Assembly: GCA_000611775.1 (NCBI GenBank)
Contig: KK106982.1
Coordinates: 4,844,996 to 4,908,995, forward strand
DNA from: Umbilicaria muhlenbergii
Taxonomy: Eukaryota > Ascomycota > Lecanoromycetes > Umbilicariales > Umbilicariaceae
Direction: 5' to 3'
Length of the DNA: 64,000 nucleotides
The notes below the pieces were generated by a model. The model ran no database searches and was not told where the DNA came from. It saw only the letters and a program-made list of their open reading frames with translations. Position numbers and translations under genes: made by a program. Position 1 is the first letter of the stretch; the number at the start of each line of letters is the position of its first letter. Shown piece by piece: positions 22,350-33,399 of this stretch.

Positions 22350-22950
22350 TCAAGTTATGAGTAAGTTCTGATAATTCATCAAGGCTGCATGAACCTCAGG
22401 CTTCAATTTTGTGAAGAAGTGAGTCCTCATGTGCTCTTCACTGTAAGAAGGTAATTGAGCTTTCAAGGTGTTCAAATAACTATTAAAAGCTTGAACTGAT
22501 TGATGAGGTAGTTGAACAGCATCATTATACAGTTGAGCAGTGTAAAGCTGATGATTCACAGAGTCCTCAATAATGTTGAGCAGGAATTTCATAAAATCAT
22601 CTCAGGTAACAGTGAAATAATTTTTAATCTCATCATCTTGCAGTCACACCTCCTTGAGTTCACTCTTTAAATATTGCATGACATAAATCATCTTATCCTC
22701 CTCATGAGGGAAATCAGCTGAGTTAAAATGAAAGGTATTTCTTGCATCTCACATTTAATTCAGGTGCTCTTTCATGTTCTTATCATGATATAACAGCAAC
22801 TCCTTTGCCTGAATTCTTGATCATACATTTCATATTGGCAGCGTTTCATCAGCGCAGCGCTTACTCATTATGAACTCAGCATTCATAAAGTCAAGGAATC
22901 TCTCAGCTGAGGTATCAACATGAGTAGCAGAATCTTTGAGTAAGTTGATT
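22350..22950 (-). pseudogene. Gag capsid of chromovirus A (degenerate)
   Basis: The open 80-codon frame 22350-22592 reads FLLNIIEDSVNHQLYTAQLY, then QSVQAFNSYLNTLKAQLPSY, then FFTKLKPEVHAALMNYQNL. This is the retrotransposon Gag pattern (short-helix capsid, FxxxLxPE motif). It extends N-terminally to about 22950 with stops. The Leu/Gln-rich stretch near 22970 (QELQQL type) may be a coiled coil at the Gag N-terminus. Confidence 0.8.
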
Positions 22951-23245
22951 TTTAATATTAAAACTTTCATTCAGAGCTGCTGCAGCTCTTGTTGCTTAAG
23001 AAGTTCATCTCACTGTCATTTCACTTGCATGATCTCATTATTAATGTTGCACATCATTTCACCTGAGGATCCTTCACTCATGAGGTTCACTTCACTGATG
23101 TCAAAGGAAATGAGTGATGTTTCATGATCATTTTGCTGATTCTTCATCATCATGTTTCATTCTGCTTCAAAAGTTTAACATAGTTGATTTCAAGTCTGCA
23201 TCTTATCTCAGGTCATCACCCTTTGAAAGGTAAAGTTATTAAAAC

Positions 23246-23504
23246 TGTAAGATTATAACATTCCTTACTAAAAAGGGAAGTATAGTTGAGGTGTGTGACA
23301 GCATGAGATATAAATGTATAAAGGTTATATGATCTTAACTATATAAAACTAATAACTAAGGAATGAAGGTGAGATTGAGCAGTGCAGAGTTTTCATGTAA
23401 CTCATTAACACTGTCAAGCCTTTTCATGTGGCTCATTAATGCTGTCAAGTCACTTGTAGGGCGCATGCCCTACGTGAGTCTCAAATTGCCACTAACTCAT
23501 GACA
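23246..23504 (-). repeat. 5' LTR of chromovirus A (right end)
   Basis: 259 bp, TGTAAGATTATAACA to AACTCATGACA. It is close to 16604-16862, including the 31-bp internal tandem duplication. Right of it the RT/RNase H frame of element E resumes with LTGKNILFN. Confidence 0.9.
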
Positions 23505-24420
23505 GATTAACAGGCAAGAACATACTTTTTAATATATAAATTGAACAGTGTCTTCAAGCCTTTAATGAATTAAAAAACTGATTGATTAACATGTTAATAT
23601 TATAACACTTTAACTGAATTTGAACATGTTATCTTAAATGTAATTCTTCTGATCTGATATTCACAGGAGTATTATCTCAGAAAGATAATTAAAAATTATT
23701 ATATTTTATAACATTTTTTTTAAAGAAGCTTATATCAGCTGAATGCAATTATAAGATTTATGATAAAGAATTGTTAATCATTATTTAAAGTTTAAAGAAA
23801 TGATGCATTGAATTAACAGAAACAAAGAATTTAATTTAAATTTTAATAAATTATAAAGTCTTGAAGTACTTTATGATAATCAAGAAACTGACTCACAGAT
23901 AAGTTAAATGAACTGAATTCTTTTTATAATTCAACTTTGTGATCACTTATCAAACAGGCAAGGAAAATGAAAAGGTGAATGCATTTATTAAACATTTAAG
24001 TGATCAACTAAAAAAGAATAAGAATGATGAGTGATTATAATATTAATCTTAAATCATGTTACTGAGTCACTGTTTAAACTCATGTATTATTATTAAACAA
24101 AAAAAAAACTTCTCAGCTTTTAAAATCAGTTGAACAAGCTCTGAATGAATTAACCTTAAATGAATCAGCTGAATAAGCTTTGAATAAAACTTTAAATGAG
24201 TTGATTATTTATTATGTGAAAGCAGATGATTTCTGTCAAGAAGTCATAAACTTATTATGAATTAAAGTAAAACATTCAATTAAAATATCTCTCAATAACT
24301 GTACTGAAGATGCAAACAGTCAGTTATTATATCAGAAACATGTATGAATCTCAGAAGTTAATAATGATTTAAATAAAAATGAGTTACAACTTTAATTAAT
24401 TCAAGAAGCACATAAACAAC
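23505..24420 (+). pseudogene. RT thumb and RNase H of element E (continued)
   Basis: Picks up E's pol after removal of A: EQCLQAFNELKN, then GVLSQKDN, AECNYKIYDKELLIII, YFMIIKKLTHR and FNFVITYQTGKENEKVNAF. These are the standard RNase H blocks (AxxNYxxxDKELLAI, YxTGKxNxxADAL), with Asp of DAL changed to Asn. TGA replaces expected Trp throughout. Confidence 0.88.
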
Positions 24421-24429
24421 CAGTTACAA

Positions 24430-25218
24430 AACATATTAAACATTAAAAGACTTTAAAATTACATTACTTACATGCTCTTATTACTGACCTTGAATGAACT
24501 GAACAGTCAGTCATTTTATTTAAAATTGCCACATCTGCTGCTGAACAAAGAACATGAATGAGCAGTATTAAAAAGCTTTAAAATCACTTTTAATTTCAAG
24601 TCATTCATGACAAGATATTTCACTCAACTTGATTATTAAATTATTTAAAAGTGAAGAGTTCAACATAATCCTGACAGTCATTTACAGACTGATCAAGAAG
24701 AAACATTATATCTTTTATTTAATAAATAAAAATGAAGGAATGTCAGCTGAATACATTATTAAACTTTTACTTCAAAATGTATGAAGATTTTATGAATTAT
24801 CACAGATAATTACATCAGACTGAGAATCACAATTTGTAGCATTACTCTGAAAATACTTATGTGAATGACTTTAAATCAGATTAAAACCTTCAATCACTTT
24901 TCATTCAAAGACAGACAGGCAGTCTGAAAATGTAAATACAAATGTTGAACAGTATCTTAAAGCATTTGTGAATTATCAGCAAGATGACTGAGTAAAATGA
25001 TTATCAATGATTAAGTTTACAGTCAATAATGCAGATTCTGACTTTATCAAAGTTTCATTATTTTTTGTGAATAAAGAATATCATCTCTGAATGAGCTTCA
25101 ACTTTAAATGATTAATTATTTCACTGCTAACAAGAGAATGAATTCTGAAGGAAAAAGCTGATTTCATAATAAATCATATGAAAGCTTTATATGTGATATT
25201 ATAAAAAAACATGACAGC
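24430..25218 (+). pseudogene. Integrase of element E (degenerate)
   Basis: Plus-strand core blocks: TDRLIKKKHYIFYLINKN, then QIITSD, stop, ESQFVALL, then TFHSKTDRQSENVNTNVEQY, and FVNYQQDD. They hold the two Asp and the Glu of the DDE triad. The block VNNADSDFIKVSLFFVNKEY follows. It is cut at 25226 by the hAT-like MITE with an 8-bp target duplication. Confidence 0.87.
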
Positions 25219-25226
25219 AGCACAAC

Positions 25227-25889
25227 TAGACTGTCATTTGAGTCAGGTCAGGCTGAGTTCATGGTTAAAGACCTGACCCACGGGTCCACGGACCCAGTAT
25301 TCAGTGGCCAACCGGGTCGACCCTGAGGTACTCACATAGACACTGAACTAACTCAATCAGGTTAACTCCCGCGCGCTAAACTTTAATTTTTGAGCCGCGA
25401 ACTTCAAAAAATAGATAAGGCCGCAAGGTAATGCCCTTATTAAATATAACATTGCGACTTGATTTCTTTGCAACTCTATTGAATTGTAGAGCTTAATGCG
25501 CCCGTCAATTTGATGCAAAAATCATCAAAAACGGATCACGGCGCATTGCGTTGTGTGGGTTTGAAGTTCACGGTGGCGAACATCATCAATCAATCAACTT
25601 GACGAAAGTGTCAACTTTCAAACTCACATAACTTAATGCGCAGCGATCCGTTCTTGATGATTTTTGCATAGAATTGACGGGCGCGTTGAGTTCTATAATA
25701 TATTAAATTATGGAAGGGTTTAGCCCTAATTATTGCGGCTCTCAGTGTCCTAATTACCCTCAGTGTCTGCCTTCATTACCCGCCCCGACCTGACACGTCA
25801 AGGTGAGTTCAAAATCACTGAGACACTGCCACCTGACCCGGCTTGACTCAGCCTGACTCAGTGTCGCCCTGACCCGCGGTGACAGCCTA
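25227..25889 (+). mobile_element. hAT-like MITE, copy 1 (663 bp, complete)
   Basis: Ends TAGACTGTCA and TGACAGCCTA (10-bp inverted repeats, one mismatch), flanked by a perfect 8-bp duplication AGCACAAC (25219-25226 and 25890-25897), the signature size of hAT superfamily insertion. No coding capacity. Internally, 25496-25545 and about 25644-25690 are inverted (aatgcgcccgtcaatt and aattgacgggcgcgtt), so the centre can fold into a long hairpin. It keeps far more CpG and GG/CC than its surroundings, so it is younger or less mutated than element E around it. Same length as the copy at 51412. Confidence 0.93.
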
Positions 25890-25897
25890 AGCACAAC

Positions 25898-26455
25898 TTC
25901 AACAAGAAGACTTTATGAACAGAACTTAAATATTAATTTCAACATATCAAGTAGAAGATCTAATATGATTGTTAATAAAAAACATTTAAATGACTCACTT
26001 GTTCAAAAAGCTGAATCACAAGAATGAAGAACCTTTTTAAATCAAGAAGAAAGTATCAACTTAAACATATAAACTTAAACTGCTTAAATTAATAAAGATA
26101 CACTCTGTCTTTTACATTTTTTTATTACAACTCACTGTGAATGATTTTTTGCTTGAACAAATTGAGTCATCACTGTCATCAATAATAACTGAACAAGCTG
26201 AACTGAAATGAGAAGTTGAACAGATTAATGATAACTGTTAATGAAAGAACTGATTACAGTATAAAGTGACATGAAAAAAGTACTCATCTGACAAGATCTG
26301 ATACAATACTGAGAAGTTTAAACACTCACCTGAACTGAAAGTAGCATTTCATGAAAAGTACTTAAATAAATCAGCTGAGCCACTGAATACATCAACAACA
26401 AGACAGAAAAGTAAACAATCAGCTTATAAAACTCATTAAACAGAAAAGAAGATAA
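25898..26455 (+). pseudogene. Integrase C-terminus and chromodomain of element E
   Basis: After the MITE the frame gives YKLKLLKLIKIHSVFYIFLL (the KLPxxxxIHPVFHVSLL linker) and then, from about 26206, EVEQINDN, stops, LQYKVT, stop, KKYSSDKI, stop, YNTEKFKHSPEL. This matches a chromodomain (LQYKVKWKGY, TWYxAENF), with Trp codons now TGA. A lysine-rich tail follows to the polypurine tract at 26441-26455. Confidence 0.87.
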
Positions 26456-26683
26456 TGTCAGGTTTACATTTAAACATTAAATTAAATTGAATGATCTGAA
26501 TGATACTGAACTAAATAACTGAACAGGTTAACAGTGATTAAATTAATGAATTTAACATGTATATAAAGATTTTAATCTTTATGCTCTTTCTTTTTTTTGC
26601 TTCTTAAATTAAAATTCTTCTCTGTAACTAAATGTTAACTGTTAAAACACATACATTGATTCATAATCTACATAATCTTGATA
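26456..26683 (+). repeat. 3' LTR of element E
   Basis: Starts TGTCAGGTTTACATTTAAAC and ends CTTGATA. Partner of 13274-13500. Followed by target duplication TACTT. Confidence 0.88.
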
Positions 26684-26688
26684 TACTT

Positions 26689-27782
26689 CATCATCTTCAA
26701 TGTACTCTGTCACATTCATCATACTTCATTATATTTAACACATTTTTTTAATGCACCTCTTGCCTCTTTTAATTAATTATACACCTTCACAACTTTTTGC
26801 AAGTATAGTTAAACAAGTCAACATTTATAATAATGCTGAAAGTTAATGCCTACTAAGTAACTGAAGTATGATGTGTATTAAAAATAAAGTTAAATATCTG
26901 TCAATTATTTCTTCTCCTTTTAAAGATGAGCTTCATCAAGTTAAAAAGTTAATGAAGATCTACAAATTATCAAAGAATAAAGTTATGAAGAAGCATTAAA
27001 ATGATTTAACATGATGATGATTAATTATATAAATTACACCTTGAGGAAAAGAACTTGCTCACTCACAGGTATTAAAAATTTTGTGAAAAATTAAATTAAA
27101 AAGTAAGTTTCTCATATTAATTAATAATCTCAGAAGTTAATACTCTTTTGCAGTGAAAACTCTTCATGAAATTAAATATTATTAAATTATGAAAGAGCTG
27201 TTTATTCTGAAAGCTGTATTTTAATATTTAATACATGAAATCATGATTGATCTGTCAAGCATACAGAACATCATTAATGTTAAAAAAAATACATTAATAA
27301 AAGATTGCTTTGCTAACATTATAAAAGTCAACAGAAGCATTATTAATTTCATTTTTTAAAAATAAATTATCTCAAATATAAAGTAATGTTAAAGTTAATG
27401 CCTTCACACAGATATCAATTTGCTTATCATTCATGAAAAGTGAGTTATTATTCAGAGTAAAAATATGATTTTAATAAAATATTTCTTACTTCTTAATCTG
27501 AGTAAAAATCTTGTGTTGTATATTATTAAAATACAGAATTTAAGAGTTATACCTGCTTTAAAACAGTATGATGACTGAAAAGATAATATTAATTAATAAT
27601 GCTTAAATTGTTTCTGTAGAATAAAATATTAATGTAGTAATAAAAATATGAAACTTAAACTGAGATAATTTTGACCTGCATAAGTGATAATTTTAATATG
27701 CAAAAGTAAAGTTTTAATCCTTGTGTTAATATAATACATCATGTATAAAGACTTGATGAGTTTTATTAAATTTTTAATATTT
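26689..27782. other. AT-rich background, no gene seen
   Basis: About 1.1 kb right of element E. It starts with loose direct repeats (catcatcttcaatgtact, attcatcatacttcatt) that pair with 13180-13268 on the other side of E, so E landed in a short degenerate tandem repeat. The rest is AT-rich with stops in all frames and no recognisable domain. Confidence 0.6.
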
Positions 27783-27903
27783 TACCTTATTACCTGCTTT
27801 GACTTGACATGTCAAGTTGAATTTAAAATCACTGAAACAATATCATTTAACTCAGCTTGATTCAACTCAACTTAGTGTCACCTTGATTTACAGTGATAAT
27901 TTA
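27783..27903 (+). mobile_element. hAT-like MITE, copy 4 (right-end fragment, heavily mutated)
   Basis: Matches the last 120 bp of the 663-bp MITE (gacttgacatgtcaagttgaattt and onward). The terminal repeat TGACAGCCTA has become TGATAATTTA, where each of the four changes is C-to-T or G-to-A. The left part is not recognisable. It shows how far this family can decay compared with the copy at 25227. Confidence 0.75.
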
Positions 27904-28379
27904 TTTAAAATATATCTTTTTCACTTGCTTTTGTAAGAAATGTTGTTTAAGATTTTTGTTTTGCATTTTTAATAACTTAAAAGTACTTAGATCTGCTTTT
28001 TATGAATTTAATTCATTATCTTTAAAATTAATCTTGTTTATTATATTATTTTATTTGATTTCTTCATTAAATGTATGCAGTCTAAGATTATGACACTGTG
28101 TATTTTACATATATGAGGTATTTATTACCTCAAGTCAGCTTGTTTTATCAATTTCTTTTGTAATTATTATTGATGTTAAAATTACACATTTTTAAATATT
28201 TCTTTTAATATCTTTTCACTTTACTTCTTGATTTTCATCCTCAACCCCCTTTAAAAGTCACTTTTATGTAGTTATTTTTATGTGTTTTAAAAATATTAAA
28301 GTATTTTTAATCCCTTCCTTCATATAAAGTAGTGATTATAATATTAATTGTGTGAATTTTATTTTTTATATTTTCTGTT

Positions 28380-28560
28380 TCAGCTCCTGCTGCTCTTGTT
28401 TATACTGCTTGCAGTTTAACAGTAAATGCTCTGATGACTATTTTATCTTACACTGAAAATATTAATTGTTTTTATATGTAAATAATTTGTAAAGATATGA
28501 TTTAAAATAGCTGTGTCTTAATTTTAATTATGTAAATGTTGTAAAGGTTAATCTTTCACA
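28380..28560 (-). pseudogene. C-terminal CCHC region of LINE L1 ORF2
   Basis: Minus strand reads QCKV then SSEHLLL (damaged) and KQYKQEQQEL. It is the same block that is open in L2 at 52319-52624, where CFQCK, SEHLLLNCKQY is intact. A CxxC, Hx4C motif after RNase H is typical of Tad1/I-type LINE ORF2 C-termini. Confidence 0.75.
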
Positions 28561-28965
28561 TTTGTATTATTTTTTTAACTTTATAATTAGGTCAGATCTT
28601 GTAGCATATGTCTTATATTATTAATTTTGATTTGCATTTTATCATTTTATTAATCATTTTTCTTTGATAATTTCCTCAATATCTTTTTTGATATAAGATA
28701 AAGAAGTATGTCTTGAATCTGCATTAATAATTGCATTTCCTGCATTTAAAACTTCTTGTTTGACTGTTTTATCTGTTAATTTATTCCCTGATATTTGACT
28801 GTGACTCAGAATTCAGTGTATATGAATTAACTTTTAACTTTGCTGTAATTCCTGCAGGTTTGACTGAATTTGTTATAAAACTTTTGTATTTACAGATTTT
28901 TGTAATTTTTATATTGCAGTTTGATTATCTGTAAATATTTAAATGTTTTTCCTTAAAAACTGTGC

Positions 28966-29300
28966 TTATATTGCTTGTTTTGTAACCTGCATTATGATAT
29001 AAAGCTCTGCATTTAGTATTTCTGTGTACTGATTTAAAAAGTAACCTTTTGTACTTATATAATTATCTTTTATAAAGTAAATTTCAGCTTTTATGTGATT
29101 CTTTGAACTTTGTGTTGTCTTTACATTGATTTTTGACTCATTAATGTAAAAGATTAATTTTTTGCATGCAATCAACTGCTTTACTTGAGCAAAGTGTTTT
29201 TTGATTGTGATTTTTCTTATTTCTGCTGAAACTTGAATATCTGCAATTTGTGTATTACTTTATAGTCATGATTCTTAAGCTGTAATAAGCTTTTCCACTT
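28966..29300 (-). pseudogene. RNase H domain of LINE L1
   Basis: The open 69-codon frame 28966-29175 reads MIACKKLIFYINESKINVKT and later QYTEILNAELYIIMQVTKQA. It aligns with LINE RNase H (FYTDGSK, TELxAxELxAI). The first catalytic Asp has become Asn (INES), while the Glu of NAEL is kept. L2 keeps Asp at this place (FYTDESK). Confidence 0.8.
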
Positions 29301-29424
29301 GTCTTGATGATATTAATATTGATATACTGTTTAGTATTTTAATTGATTGTGTAGAGTGTTTTTTCCCTGATGTATTTTAATTTCAGTTTAGAAATTTAAA
29401 GTTTATAAGTATGTTTTAATTTAT

Positions 29425-30890
29425 TTATGACTCTGATGAATATGAAATGAGTATTCTCTGCTTGATATAATGATTTTCTGATAAGATTATAATTCTTAAT
29501 ACATATTTTCTGCATTTTTTGTTCAATTTGATCTGTATCAGCTGAATGTTTACTTCAATTTTCATTACAACTCTCAGGAAAGTTTTAAAAGTTCTTAAAA
29601 TTTTATGTAATGTTAAGTTTTGCAATTTTTTTAATTGCTTTAAGTAGTCTTTCTGGTTTTTTCATTAAATTTCTGACTCATAATCATTAATTGATGTAAT
29701 GCATGCTTGATAAAGTTATTTTGCATTTTTAATTAAAAGATCTCATTCTGAGTTTGTTAATCTGTTGATTAAATGTATTACTTTAATTGCTGTGAAGACT
29801 TTTTTTTGAACATGTGTTTTAAAGTTCAGTTTTCTGTTTAATTAAACTCTTAATCACTTGACTTCTTTGACTGATTTTATCACTGTGTTATTTAATAATG
29901 TAATACTGTTTTTCACAGGTTTTTTTAACTTTTCAAAGTTAATTAATTCAGATTTACTATTATTAAACTGTACTGTGTTTGTTTCTGCTCATAAGAAAGC
30001 TGTTTCAGTTGTTGATTATAATTTTAAGCAATTTTCTGCAGCTGTTTTTTCATATCTGAGAATTTAGCCTTGATTTTTGAAAATAAATGTCTTATATATA
30101 TCAAAAACAGTATTGAAGATATTAATGATTTTTGTGAAATTCCTGTCTTGATATTTTGCATTTCTTATCTTTCATCATTAAAGATTAATCTTGATTTTTT
30201 ATTTTCTAAAAAGGATTTTGTTCATGATTGTATTTATACTGATAATTTCAATTTCTTCATAATTGAAAGTAATTGCAGTAATAATACATGATCAAAAGCT
30301 TCCCTGATGTTTAATAATAAATATAATAGAATATTACCTTTATTCTGAGCTGATTTTATATCATGTGTTAAGATTAATATTGCATTAATTATTAATTTTT
30401 GTTTTCTTTCTTCTGTTTAATCTTGATTTAATAAGTCTGTGACTTGACTTAAATATGATAATTTAATTGTCATGATTTTCTCTGTCACTTTGCTTAAACA
30501 GTTTAATAATGTAATTATTCTGTAAGTTTTTGATTTTGAATAATTTAACTTTCTCAGCTTTTTTAGAATAATATCTGTGCTTTAACATTAGCATTTCAGG
30601 TGAAAGCCTGCTTAAATTAATTATTTATAAATTATAAACATTAATTTTGATATTATCTGATATGCTTTTTGAATAATAATAAAGGAAATATTATCTGATT
30701 CAGGTGCTTTCTTTGCAGAGGATGTAAATATAACTTGTTTAACTTTATTTTCTGTTAAGTTTGATCAATTTACATGTATTGTGTCTTAATTATTCTTAAT
30801 TTCAGCTGTAAGAGGTTCTGAATACATTATTGTAATAAATGCTTGATATTTGTCTTGAAAATTCTGACATAATCTATCATTTCAATCTTG
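29425..30890 (-). pseudogene. Reverse transcriptase domain of LINE L1 (degenerate)
   Basis: Minus-strand blocks in order: SSAKKAPESDNISFIIIQKA, then ITLLNCLSKVTEKIM, NIREAFDHVLLLQLL, KSLISSILFLIYIRHLFSKI, then NTVQFNNSKSELINFEKLKK, HLINRLTNSE and the open frame 29425-29625 (MQNLTLHKILRTFKTFLRVV). This is a LINE RT of the fungal Tad1 type. The segment carrying the catalytic YxDD box is missing between KFSDMK and KTAAENCLKL, so a short deletion is likely. TGA sits at several expected Trp codons. Confidence 0.88.
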
Positions 30891-31283
30891 TATCAGCAAT
30901 TTAGCAAGTTAACTCTGAGTTAATTTTTAGCACTTTGAATGCTCTGAGCTTCTGATCTCATGTCTCAGCTAACAGCTGCTCTTAGCACCCTCTGAGTGCT
31001 TTGAGCTCAACCTTAAATCTTGAGCAGAACATCAAAATTTTGTGATAAAAAAACAATTATTAAAATAATTGTTTAAACAAGTACACACACAGTGTTATAA
31101 TAACAGTAAAACTTATAATAAGTAAACTTTTGCTAAAATTCACTTTTCTGCAATAAAAAATCATGATTTGTTGAGTTTAAAAGCACTGTATAAGTGTTGA
31201 GTTCTGAATATTTAAAGAACTTCAAGATTTTCATCACTTAAAAATTTACACACTTTAATAACTTTTGCATCTCAACAGATATG
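30891..31283 (+). mobile_element. Family-B foldback element, copy 2, left part
   Basis: Begins TATCAGCAATTTAGCAAG (C-to-T of the CATCAGC terminus) and matches 8179-8570. At 31283, within cagatatgaagaaac, chromovirus C is inserted with duplication ATATG. The remainder resumes at 45575. Together the two parts form a palindromic (type II) member of family B. Confidence 0.85.
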
Positions 31284-31689
31284 TATTATGACTTAGTCAG
31301 AACAGTACTTGAAAGTATGCACTTATAATGAACAGCTGATATCAATCAAAGTGATTGAAGTGAATAAGAGCTTGAACACCTTGATCATCTTAATTAAGGT
31401 GATTGAGCTGTTTGAAGCAATTAAGAATTCAATCATTATAATCATCTTGATCATATGAGTCTCCTAGAGTTTATATAATCACAGGTAGATTCATAGTTAG
31501 AAGCTCATGCTCAACTCATGTATTGAATGCAATTTCTTAAGTCTATGACTACTAGTTTCCTCACTTGATCTTAAACTTAAGATTGTTGTCAATCATATAG
31601 TTCATTGAACCTTGTCTAGTTCATTGAATTATACTTATAATTCATTGAATGATAATATTACTTCAGTCATTATGACATCACCTGTTACA
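31284..31689 (+). repeat. 5' LTR of chromovirus C
   Basis: 406 bp, TATTATGACTTAGTCAG to ACCTGTTACA. Differences from the 3' LTR are nearly all transitions. For example atatcaatca versus atactgatta point to an ancestral CCGATCA mutated differently on each copy. A tctatataatcac-type TATA element lies at about 31470. Confidence 0.93.
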
Positions 31690-31739
31690 CTTTGAGCATC
31701 AACTTATGAGGTATCAGTCATGCAACAAACTGACTCATT

Positions 31740-32600
31740 AATCTCAAGATGTTCAAATCTTCTGACAGAGAAGAATCAGTCACTGAATATTCCTCTGACA
31801 AAATAATCTGAGTTAAGATCTCATTGTCAGATAAGTTTCTTGATGAGAGAAGATTATTAAATTTATTTTTCACTCAGCTTGACATGTACCTGCAGTTCAA
31901 CAAGTCTTTATTCATGTTAAAATTAAAAAAAGTGTTGTTCACCTCCTTATTCCTGAGGTTGAATGCTTTGAACTGATTTAAACTTATTCTTTAAGATTAC
32001 CTTGACAACAAGAGTGAAGACTGAGATGACTCAACTAATGAGATTTTTCATGCATTAAAGAAATTCAAGAAGCAGATAAGGATAATGTTTAAAACAATTA
32101 ATGAAGAGAGAACAGTGAAGTGAGAAATTTATAACATTCAACAAAAAAAAGCAGCTGTTATGTATGCAGCAAACTTTCAAAGACTCATCTCACATATGAA
32201 TTGAGATGATATTGCTTTGACAGCACAATATTATAAGGGACTGAAGAATGTGATGAAAGATGAAATCTTTAAAGTTGAACACCCTGTCATGCTCTCAGAA
32301 ATGATTGAATAATCAATCATTATTGACAACTGAGTTTATGAATGAAGCTTAAAGAAGAGTCATAAGATTTTTGTATCATGAAGAGCTGAGAAGAACCATG
32401 AGCATCAGTATAATAATCAACTCTACTATGAACCTCAACTCATGAAAATTGATGCTGTTACTTGAGTGAATTAGTTTCAGTGAGGGAAAGGACCAGGGAA
32501 GAACTCAGGAAAAAAAGAGAAGCCTCATGAAAATAATTATTATAATTATAAAAAATCAAGACACTTCATCTGAGACTGTTGAAACCTTGAAAAGACTGTT
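31740..32600 (+). pseudogene. Gag and zinc knuckle of chromovirus C (degenerate)
   Basis: Capsid blocks KISLSDKFLDERRLLNLFFT, QLDMYLQFNKSLF, YLDNKSED, STNEIFHALKKFKKQIRIMF, AVMYAANFQRLISHMN and ALTAQYYKGLKNVMKDEIFK. The basic linker MKIDAVT, GKGPGKNSGKKR then leads to a decayed CCHC knuckle (YYNYKKSRHFI, stop, DC) at about 32535-32580, whose first two Cys are now Tyr. This is a well-preserved outline of a fungal chromovirus Gag. Confidence 0.87.
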
Positions 32601-33399
32601 CAACCAAAGAAGACATACACTGCCATGTAAAAGAACAAGAACAATCACAATGTTATGTTTTAAACAGCATGTTATGATGATGACTGTCACACACATCAGA
32701 GTGATAAAGATGACTCTGAGTGATTTTCATGTCAACTTAAAAAAATAAGAGAATATGTCATCACCTCTCACCTAAATCAAGCCGCAGACTTGAAGAAATG
32801 ACAAGTTTAATAAAATCAGTTCAATCAAGAAGGCAATTACATTAACAGTGATAAAATAATGCTCTCATCTAATGAGGAGGAAGACTTCATGAAAGTAATG
32901 AACTTTAATGACTCAAGAGAACTCATCAAGAAGAATGATGATATTTAAGCATTCACTCATGAAGAACAGTGATTGAAAATTTATGAAGAAGTATTTAAAG
33001 TGATAAAAACATCTTCTGAGAATTATGAAAATCATGTAAGTTAGTTGCAGGAATGAATCCTGTAAATAATTAAAAACATGTTCACTCAGAAAGATGAAAC
33101 CAAGGATATGAATTATCAGAATATACTCAGAGAAACATCATTAAACAACTTAAAGTTCATCATGAAGAGAGAGTACATTACTCTTGATGAAGCACACATC
33201 TCAAGAAAATTATGCATGAAAGTTTGAGAACTTTAAAGTGAATACTTAAAGTTAAACCTGATACAATACCTGAACAAGAAAATTGATTTTAAAGACTTTA
33301 AGTATGTGAAAGAGAATCTGAGATTCCTCTCATTTAATTTAAAAAACTAAAGAGCCCTTCAGGTCAGAGGTCTCTGAAGATATTTAAATTAAAGTCTTC

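Larger units (their letters stand above)
16604..23504 (-). mobile_element. Ty3/gypsy chromovirus A (minus strand), nested in RT of E
   Basis: Two direct 259-bp LTRs (16604-16862 and 23246-23504) enclose a minus-strand gag, zinc knuckle, protease, RT, RNase H, integrase and chromodomain. A strong polypurine tract (minus-strand ggggggaggcaat) abuts the left LTR, confirming the orientation. Flanks AGAAC and GATTA do not give a clean target duplication, but the RT frame of E reads through when A is removed. A is the same family as D (34291-42068). Between the chromodomain and the 3' LTR lies about 1.4 kb with a possible extra gene. Confidence 0.92.
13274..26683 (+). mobile_element. Ty3/gypsy chromovirus E, degenerate, with two nested insertions
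   Basis: Direct LTRs at 13274-13500 and 26456-26683 and a perfect 5-bp target duplication, TACTT (13269-13273 and 26684-26688). The plus-strand order is gag, zinc knuckle, protease, RT, RNase H, integrase, chromodomain. The RT is cut at 16603 by minus-strand chromovirus A (resuming at 23505), and the post-integrase region is cut by a 663-bp hAT-like MITE at 25227-25889. A purine-rich tract (cagaaaagaagataa) directly precedes the 3' LTR, fitting a polypurine tract. Confidence 0.93.
28033..30890 (-). mobile_element. LINE L1, 3' half (Tad1-like), minus strand
   Basis: Non-LTR retrotransposon with a T-rich left edge (complement of a poly-A-like tail) at about 28033-28055. Minus-strand order: RT, RNase H, C-terminal CCHC. 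Its left 3' end matches L2 at 52097 (atttcttcattaa, tgtatgcagtct). The 5' edge at 30890 is cut by a family-B foldback element. The 5' half, ORF1 and endonuclease start, probably lies at 48331-50217 beyond the nested block. Upstream spacer 27904-28032 is AT-rich with no assignment. Confidence 0.88.

Noticed and set aside
16599-23509. A 5-bp target duplication for chromovirus A
   Set aside because: Left flank AGAAC and right flank GATTA do not match even allowing C-to-T change. The insertion is supported by the restored RT frame and the LTR pair instead.
29858-30291. Two plus-strand open frames of 69 and 73 codons
   Set aside because: Shadows of the LINE L1 reverse transcriptase, which reads clearly on the minus strand here.
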